NCBI GenBank assembly: GCA_944391355.1
Contig: CALXTG010000028.1
Span: forward strand, 1-25,744
DNA: 25,744 nucleotides
Source of the DNA: an uncultured Alphaproteobacteria bacterium
GTDB taxonomy: Bacteria > Pseudomonadota > Alphaproteobacteria > RF32 > CAG-239
Reading direction: 5' to 3'
Below are positions 21,077-25,744 of the stretch, piece by piece. The translations under genes were made by a program, and so were the position numbers. The notes below the pieces were generated by a model. The model saw nothing but the letters and a program-made list of their open reading frames with translations, was not told the origin of the DNA and searched no databases. How positions within the stretch are numbered: position 1 is the first letter of the stretch; each line of letters starts with the position of its first letter.

Positions 21077-23299
21077 TTACCGGAATTCGTTCAGGGTAAC
21101 ACTTTCTCTCCGTCCCAAACGAATATCTTTTTCAAGAGAAACCGCGCTGTCGACTTTGTCTTGGTCAAAAAGGCTGTCTTGCACCGGAACTTTATCGGAA
21201 ACCGCCCCGTAGGCGTCAACGGTTCTCTTCCTTTTGTAATGGTTGTTGAAGGTTGTCGCCGAAGGTTCGATTTCTCTTATCAGCTCGCCGGTTTCGCTGT
21301 CGACCACATTATTGGAGCTGTGGTTGAAAATACCGTCGGTTGCCAGCTTTTTAACGCGGGTTTGTCCGTTTTTGTTAGAAGATTCGATATTAATTTCGCT
21401 GAGCATACGGCCGTTGTCACCGGCAGTCAGGCGGTAGCGGTAAGTCTGGTTGCCGCGTTTTTCGATGACTTCGGTATAGGAGCGTCCTTTCTCATCGGTT
21501 CCCGTCACCACTTCCTGACTGTTGAAACGGCCGTAGATATTAATATCCGAGTTGGGAATACTTTGGGCAATGGTTGCTTTTACCAAAACCAGTTGTTTGG
21601 TCTTATCATCCAATCCGCCGCTGTTAAGGATCAGTTCTTTGGCATTCTCATCAATGGTTCCGTCATTGTTAACCAAATGTTTGGCTGCGGCTGAAGTAAT
21701 AACCGGCTCGTCCTGTTGTTTCAGCTCGCCGTCAACATAATGGCTTTTAACCGAAACGATTCCGTTCGATTCTTTGCGGGTTTCTTTTATTTTTCCGGTG
21801 AAAACACCTTTATGCGCCTTATTGCGGCTGACGGAAATATTATTATCTTCGCCGACGCTGTAGCCTTTGGTGACCTCATTGCCGAAGATGGTTTTATGCT
21901 TGGCCGAAATACCGCCGTCGGCATTTTGTGTCATCGTAAATTTCCGTCCCCAGCGATTGGTATAAGTCCGGGTTCCGTCGCCGTTGTCTTTGGCGTTCTG
22001 AAACCGCCGGTTAAGACGGTTGGCGCTGCGTTCCATTCTGCGGGCGCCGACTTTCTCTTTTACGGTATCTTTTACCGCACCGAAGAATTTTTTGCTTTCA
22101 CCCCAAGCCGCGCCGCCGATTTTTTTGCCGATATTCATTGCGCCGCTGGCGCCGACCCCGCCGATCTGCGTTCCCAGATCGGAAGAAAAACCGCCGCCGC
22201 CGAAACTCTTGGCAAAACTGTTGGCTTCTTTCAGCACCGCCCAGGCCAGCAGCAGGATAAAGACAATCTTGAGCCAGGCGACGCCCGTCCAGCTCAGGCC
22301 GGTTAAAATCCAGTCAATTGCTCCTTCGTTAATTATCTTTTCGGAAGTGGCGTTATCAATGCTTTCCGAGAGCGTCTGCCGCACCGCTTCGGCAAGGATG
22401 GCAATGATAATGCTTAAAAAGATAAAATTAAACATTGCCGTCATAAAGGTTTTCCAGATATTGCCGGTATATTTTCGGGTAAATTTAAATGTATAGGCGC
22501 CGATTGCCGCCGGCAGCAAAGCCGATGCGACGGCCAGCTGCAAAACCGAATCAATTAGCAAAAACGGAAAAACAATTAGCAGAATCAAAGCGCCGAGCCA
22601 AATCAGCAGGCCGGAGATTAGGTAGCCGAAATGAGGAATCAGAAACGGAATAATCGCCTTTTGCCGAAAGCCGACGCACATTGCCGAATAACCGATAGAC
22701 ATTACGTCCTGCAGGCTGTTTTGCAGAACCTGGATGGTACAGACGATACTTTTGCCCATTGACGGCGGCAGCCCGCCGTCCGTCATAATCCCGCTGCCGG
22801 ACGTACAATTTCCGCTCAGCGGCATTACAACAACCTGCGCCAGTTTGAAGCCGGTATTAAAAATCGGCTCCAGCGCCAGAGAAAAGAACGAAGATGTGTC
22901 ATTCATCAGAAAAAACATAACAATCATAACCAGAAAAGACTGGTTAAGAATTTGTTTGATTAATCCTTTGGCATCTTTGCTCTCGATAGATGATACAAAA
23001 GAGAGCAGGGTCATCACAACCCAGATTCCCATGCCGACCGCTACCACATATGCTACCGGTTTGGCCAAAGTCTGATAGGCTTTAATGGCAATAGTGCTGC
23101 AGGTATTGAAAACCACTTCAAACAGCTGGCAAAACCAGCAGGTACGCAAATTTTCCCGATAATCCGACGGCCGGCAGGGAACATCGTCGGCCCAGGCGGT
23201 GTCGCTGAATAAAAAAGTCACAAGCAGAACCAACCCCGCCAAAACCAGATTTTGGAGTGTAAACCAAGACATTATATGATGACGGAGCTTTTTCAACAT
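21077..23299 (-). CDS. VirB6/TrbL-like T4SS membrane protein with 380-residue C-terminal extension
   Basis: A 740-residue protein. An N-terminal signal or anchor (about 15-37) is followed by a cysteine cluster (Cys54, Cys57, Cys67; CWFC) and about six hydrophobic segments between 80 and 355. The segment LLPAAIGAYTFKF...IWKTFMTAMFNFIF matches positions in the two upstream paralogs and is typical of the polytopic VirB6/TrbL family, which forms part of the inner-membrane channel of type IV secretion systems. From about 360 the protein is soluble: a Gly/Ala hinge, a basic stretch (about 400-435), then a polar, probably beta-rich domain (GTRTYTNRWGRKFTMTQNADGG, RGNQTYRYRLTAGDNG). Its ATG overlaps the upstream stop by one base (TAATG), indicating translational coupling. 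Confidence 0.8.
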   Translation of the reverse strand: MLKKLRHHIMSWFTLQNLVLAGLVLLVTFLFSDTAWADDVPCRPSDYRENLRTCWFCQLFEVVFNTCSTIAIKAYQTLAKPVAYVVAVGMGIWVVMTLLSFVSSIESKDAKGLIKQILNQSFLVMIVMFFLMNDTSSFFSLALEPIFNTGFKLAQVVVMPLSGNCTSGSGIMTDGGLPPSMGKSIVCTIQVLQNSLQDVMSIGYSAMCVGFRQKAIIPFLIPHFGYLISGLLIWLGALILLIVFPFLLIDSVLQLAVASALLPAAIGAYTFKFTRKYTGNIWKTFMTAMFNFIFLSIIIAILAEAVRQTLSESIDNATSEKIINEGAIDWILTGLSWTGVAWLKIVFILLLAWAVLKEANSFAKSFGGGGFSSDLGTQIGGVGASGAMNIGKKIGGAAWGESKKFFGAVKDTVKEKVGARRMERSANRLNRRFQNAKDNGDGTRTYTNRWGRKFTMTQNADGGISAKHKTIFGNEVTKGYSVGEDNNISVSRNKAHKGVFTGKIKETRKESNGIVSVKSHYVDGELKQQDEPVITSAAAKHLVNNDGTIDENAKELILNSGGLDDKTKQLVLVKATIAQSIPNSDINIYGRFNSQEVVTGTDEKGRSYTEVIEKRGNQTYRYRLTAGDNGRMLSEINIESSNKNGQTRVKKLATDGIFNHSSNNVVDSETGELIREIEPSATTFNNHYKRKRTVDAYGAVSDKVPVQDSLFDQDKVDSAVSLEKDIRLGRRESVTLNEFR

Positions 23300-25002
23300 T
23301 ACTTTTTCCCCTCACCTTTATCTTTAAGAGCCTGTCCGGTCTGCTTGACGGCTTCTCCGGTTTTTTTAGTTGCCTCTCCGGCCGCCTGAACGGCTTTCCC
23401 CGCTGCCTGGGTTGCCGTGCCGGCCGCAATCATGGCGCCGCCGACCACCTGTCCGACAACCGGAATGGCGTTAGCTGCTTTTCCGGCGGCAGACAAGCCT
23501 TTTCCGGCCATTTCAACGCCTTTTCCGGCCGCTTTGGTGGCCTGTCCGGCGGCTTTTGTAGCTTTTCCGGCTGCCTTGGTCGCGCTTCCGGCTGCGCCTT
23601 TGGCGCTTCTGACCGGATGAGCCACGGCTTTTCCTGCGGTTTTGAGAGTTCCTTTCGCCAACCTTCCCGCCTGATGTGCGGCAACGTCGCGGGCATATGC
23701 CGCCGGTTTTCCGAGCTGATGCTGCATCCAGGAAGTAACCTGCGTACCGACTTTGTGCATCGGCGACTGAGAACCGAAAATGCCGTCGCCGCAGAATTTA
23801 TCCGCATGTTTGACTGCATCGCCGATAAGCTTAATCGCATAAATATAGCAGAAAAGAATGATATAAAAAATAGCGCTGGTAATATCAAAAAGCTTTTCGA
23901 CATAATCAACGTCGTCATTGTCAATTGCCGTAAACAAATTATCGACATTATTAAAGGATTCGGACACCAGTACCAAAGCCAGAGTCGTCATAATCGCCAG
24001 AAAGACAAAAACAAACGCCGAACGGAGAATAATCGAGAAACAGGTTTTCAAACGCCCTTCCGTCATCTTAAACGGCCACAGCCCGACCACAATCGGCAGC
24101 GCAATAATGGCAAAGCCGATCTTAAAGGAAATATCCAGCAGATAGTAACTGACCGACATCGTCAGCACAAAACCGACTACCCAGATACACAGGCCGCAGA
24201 ACCACAGCCAGAATTTAAACCACCAGATGCCGAAGATAATCCGATAGCCCTGTTCCCAGCCGAAACACATCATGCCGTTGCCGATTGCCATATGAATGGA
24301 AACCATATCGGAAACACCTTGAACAAACATCATGATCTTATTGATAACCACGGCGGAGATGATATCGCTGTCGCCGTTATAGGCATTGGCCGGATCCAGA
24401 TCGTCAAGCGTAAAATTCATGATCGCCATGCCGAAATCGGCGCCGGCCGCTAAAACCGGATTAATAATATAAGTCACAAAAGTCCCGATTCCCGAAACAA
24501 TTACCAGATAAGCCACCATCACCTTAAAGCCGAAGACAGCAAGCTGGTTGACCATATTGGCCGGTTCCGGATTCGTCAGTGAAGAAACATTTTTCAGGCC
24601 GAAAATCATCAGCCAGATCATTGAACCGACAATCAGAACCTTAATTCCCGCTTCCCGGGAAACGCTGTAAGTTTTTGAACAGGCCTTGATAAAAGTTTCC
24701 AGCAGTGTTTTAATCACTTTGCAGGAATAACATTTGCCCATATACCGGGCTTTAATGCTTGACATTGGCGGACAGTTCTTGCTGGAATCTCCCGACATAA
24801 AGCGGTTAAAATCCTTAAATTTAGACCACAAGCTTTTTCCGGTGCGCGGTTCACCGAGACTGTCATAGGGGTTGGCATCGGCGGCAAAAGCCGGCTGCGC
24901 GCTAATCGGCGCCCAGACACAAGACAAAAAGATTCCTGTTGCCAGAATCAGCAAAAACTTTTTCAGGCGCGGGGAGCTGAATATGTCCGTTAGTTTTTTC
25001 AT
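23299..25002 (-). CDS. VirB6/TrbL-like T4SS membrane protein with heptad-repeat tail
   Basis: A 567-residue protein with a signal peptide (about 1-41, ending AFA before AD). It has a periplasmic-looking stretch with cysteines 91, 94 and 108 (CYSC) and several membrane segments between about 120 and 395. The family-like segment ALPIVVGLWPFKMTEGRLKT aligns with its neighbours. The tail (about 444-567) is low-complexity Ala/Gly/Lys with recurring seven-residue units such as ATKAAGK, ATKAAGQ, GLSAAGK, AVQAAGE and ATKKTGE, interrupted by a hydrophobic AIPVVGQVVGGAMIAAG (about 512-528). It lies between two paralogs with no gaps, in one operon. VirB6-like function is inferred from topology and paralogy; the tail's role is unknown. 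Confidence 0.78.
   Translation of the reverse strand: MKKLTDIFSSPRLKKFLLILATGIFLSCVWAPISAQPAFAADANPYDSLGEPRTGKSLWSKFKDFNRFMSGDSSKNCPPMSSIKARYMGKCYSCKVIKTLLETFIKACSKTYSVSREAGIKVLIVGSMIWLMIFGLKNVSSLTNPEPANMVNQLAVFGFKVMVAYLVIVSGIGTFVTYIINPVLAAGADFGMAIMNFTLDDLDPANAYNGDSDIISAVVINKIMMFVQGVSDMVSIHMAIGNGMMCFGWEQGYRIIFGIWWFKFWLWFCGLCIWVVGFVLTMSVSYYLLDISFKIGFAIIALPIVVGLWPFKMTEGRLKTCFSIILRSAFVFVFLAIMTTLALVLVSESFNNVDNLFTAIDNDDVDYVEKLFDITSAIFYIILFCYIYAIKLIGDAVKHADKFCGDGIFGSQSPMHKVGTQVTSWMQHQLGKPAAYARDVAAHQAGRLAKGTLKTAGKAVAHPVRSAKGAAGSATKAAGKATKAAGQATKAAGKGVEMAGKGLSAAGKAANAIPVVGQVVGGAMIAAGTATQAAGKAVQAAGEATKKTGEAVKQTGQALKDKGEGKK
23330..23600 (-). repeat. Degenerate 21-bp coding repeats (seven-residue units)
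   Basis: The 3' part of the middle VirB6/TrbL-like gene consists of imperfect 21-base units encoding A-T/V-K-A-A-G-K-type heptads; on the plus strand they read as recurring TTTCCGGC or TGTCCGGC followed by GGC. The units are not identical, so they are diverged protein repeats rather than a recent tandem expansion. Confidence 0.65.
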
Positions 25003-25744
25003 CTATTTCCGCCCCGCAAATTTGTTCATCTTGGCCTTGAAATTATTATATTTACTCTTAGCGGCATCAATTTTTTCTTTAGCAGCTTTAACCTGTTTAA
25101 CTTTCATGAGCGCCGAACCGACCCCGCCGGTTAGTAATCCCAAAGCCCAGCTGAGCAGTCCTTTTAACAGTTCCTGGAAGCGCGTGCTTCCGCCGCCGCC
25201 GATCAGCGAGCTGGCGATTTGTCCGGCCACGCCCATGGTGCCGATAATCATAAAGGCAATCAGCATAATCGCCAGGACCGGCCCGTTAAATTCGCTGAAG
25301 ACAACCTTAGGATCCTGTCCGGGTTCAATAACCGTATTATCCTGCAAAATTTGCACAATCGCCATCAATGCCATTGCAATCATAATTGAAATTGCCATCA
25401 TAAAGGCGGCCGAATTGAGCATGGTTTTTAACCCCGTGCCGGTCCAGCCCTTGGTTTGCGGAAAAGCATAGCCCATAATCAAAAGCGGCAGGAGAACGAT
25501 CATCATTGTAAAGCGAAAAACCGTATAAAAAAAAAAAAAAACAAAAGCCAGTTTGATAATGGTAAAACAGCATAAAACCAGCAGTCCGACCAGAGTAGGC
25601 GTAATACCCGGCGCCCGCATAACCTGATAGGCCAGAAAATTTCCGAAACTCAGACGCTCGTTAACGGCGCAGATCATACAATTCATCATGGTTCGCGGCG
25701 CTTCGGGAAAACCTTGCAGCGTTGCCTCGCTGCGGCCGGCAATT
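25003..25744 (-). CDS. VirB6/TrbL-like T4SS membrane protein, 5' end cut by window
   Basis: At least 246 residues. The frame stays open to the right edge, and no Shine-Dalgarno precedes the ATG at 25689, so I treat the gene as incomplete rather than starting there. It has a CMIC motif followed by hydrophobic segments (about 228-residue numbering: 30-60, 62-78, 92-115, 135-160). The segment LLPLLIMGYAFPQTKGWTGTGLKTMLNSAAF aligns with the conserved stretch of the two downstream paralogs. The tail is short and basic (KVKQVKAAKEKIDAAKSKYNNFKAKMNKFAGRK). The next gene starts immediately after its TAG. A 15-base T run on the coding strand encodes FFFF inside a membrane segment. Confidence 0.75.
   Translation of the reverse strand, partial: IAGRSEATLQGFPEAPRTMMNCMICAVNERLSFGNFLAYQVMRAPGITPTLVGLLVLCCFTIIKLAFVFFFFYTVFRFTMMIVLLPLLIMGYAFPQTKGWTGTGLKTMLNSAAFMMAISIMIAMALMAIVQILQDNTVIEPGQDPKVVFSEFNGPVLAIMLIAFMIIGTMGVAGQIASSLIGGGGSTRFQELLKGLLSWALGLLTGGVGSALMKVKQVKAAKEKIDAAKSKYNNFKAKMNKFAGRK
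25527..25541 (-). repeat. Homopolymer A15 (T15 on the coding strand)
   Basis: Fifteen consecutive A on the plus strand, encoding V-F-F-F-F-Y in the VirB6/TrbL-like gene. The current length keeps the frame open; a change by one base would break it. It may be a slippage site or simply a hydrophobic Phe run. Confidence 0.9.

Noticed and set aside
25003..25689. Treating the rightmost protein as complete with ATG at 25689
   Set aside because: The same frame is open to the window edge, no Shine-Dalgarno precedes this ATG, and the upstream codons look like normal coding sequence.

Overview
The window looks like chromosomal DNA of a motile alphaproteobacterium. The strongest indicators are FlbT, the alphaproteobacterial flagellin regulator, next to short flagellins, together with MlaA/MlaC and several VirB6/TrbL-like proteins. 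I cannot name a genus from sequence alone; an uncultured Rhodospirillales- or Rickettsiales-like lineage is an inference.

Layout. Positions 1-87 hold the 3' end of dtd (D-aminoacyl-tRNA deacylase), followed by an unrecognised cytoplasmic protein (92-886). A two-gene minus-strand operon (2345 to 855) encodes an exported lipoprotein and an exported two-domain protein. A DUF1294 membrane protein (2490-2927) and the ABC-F ATPase uup (minus strand, 2928-4721) meet tail to tail. Divergent from uup is flbT (4849-5241). Then come six consecutive flagellin genes (5440-13227). Each has its own sigma70-like promoter, leader and intrinsic terminator. A Sel1-repeat exported protein follows (13352-14530). 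A minus-strand DegT-family sugar aminotransferase stands divergent to the threonine-degradation pair kbl-tdh (15937-18170). Next is a two-gene phospholipid-trafficking operon, mlaA-mlaC (18315-19801). The right end is all minus strand: a double-HTH regulator with a degenerate S24-like domain (19982-20953), then three tandem VirB6/TrbL-like inner-membrane proteins (21077-25744; the last is cut by the window edge), apparently part of a type IV secretion operon continuing to the right.

The flagellin block is the most interesting region. The six proteins keep nearly invariant D0/D1 ends around a variable core of about 110 residues. The ends fall into two co-varying classes (MSD type: 1, 3, 5, 6; MAD type: 2, 4). 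The cores fall into two other groups (1, 3, 4 versus 2, 5, 6), so the genes are mosaics. Five of the six leaders share a small hairpin that places the Shine-Dalgarno in its 3' arm beneath a CAGUAU-like loop. Leaders 1, 3 and 5 also share a longer stem-loop starting at about +1, in which both arms change while pairing is kept; leader 6 has a shorter relative. Because FlbT is known in Caulobacter to act on a flagellin mRNA leader, and flbT sits directly upstream here, these leaders are good candidates for FlbT-dependent post-transcriptional control of a flagellin repertoire.

No tRNA, rRNA, CRISPR array, insertion sequence or attachment site was recognised, and no gene-free stretch exceeds about 300 bases.
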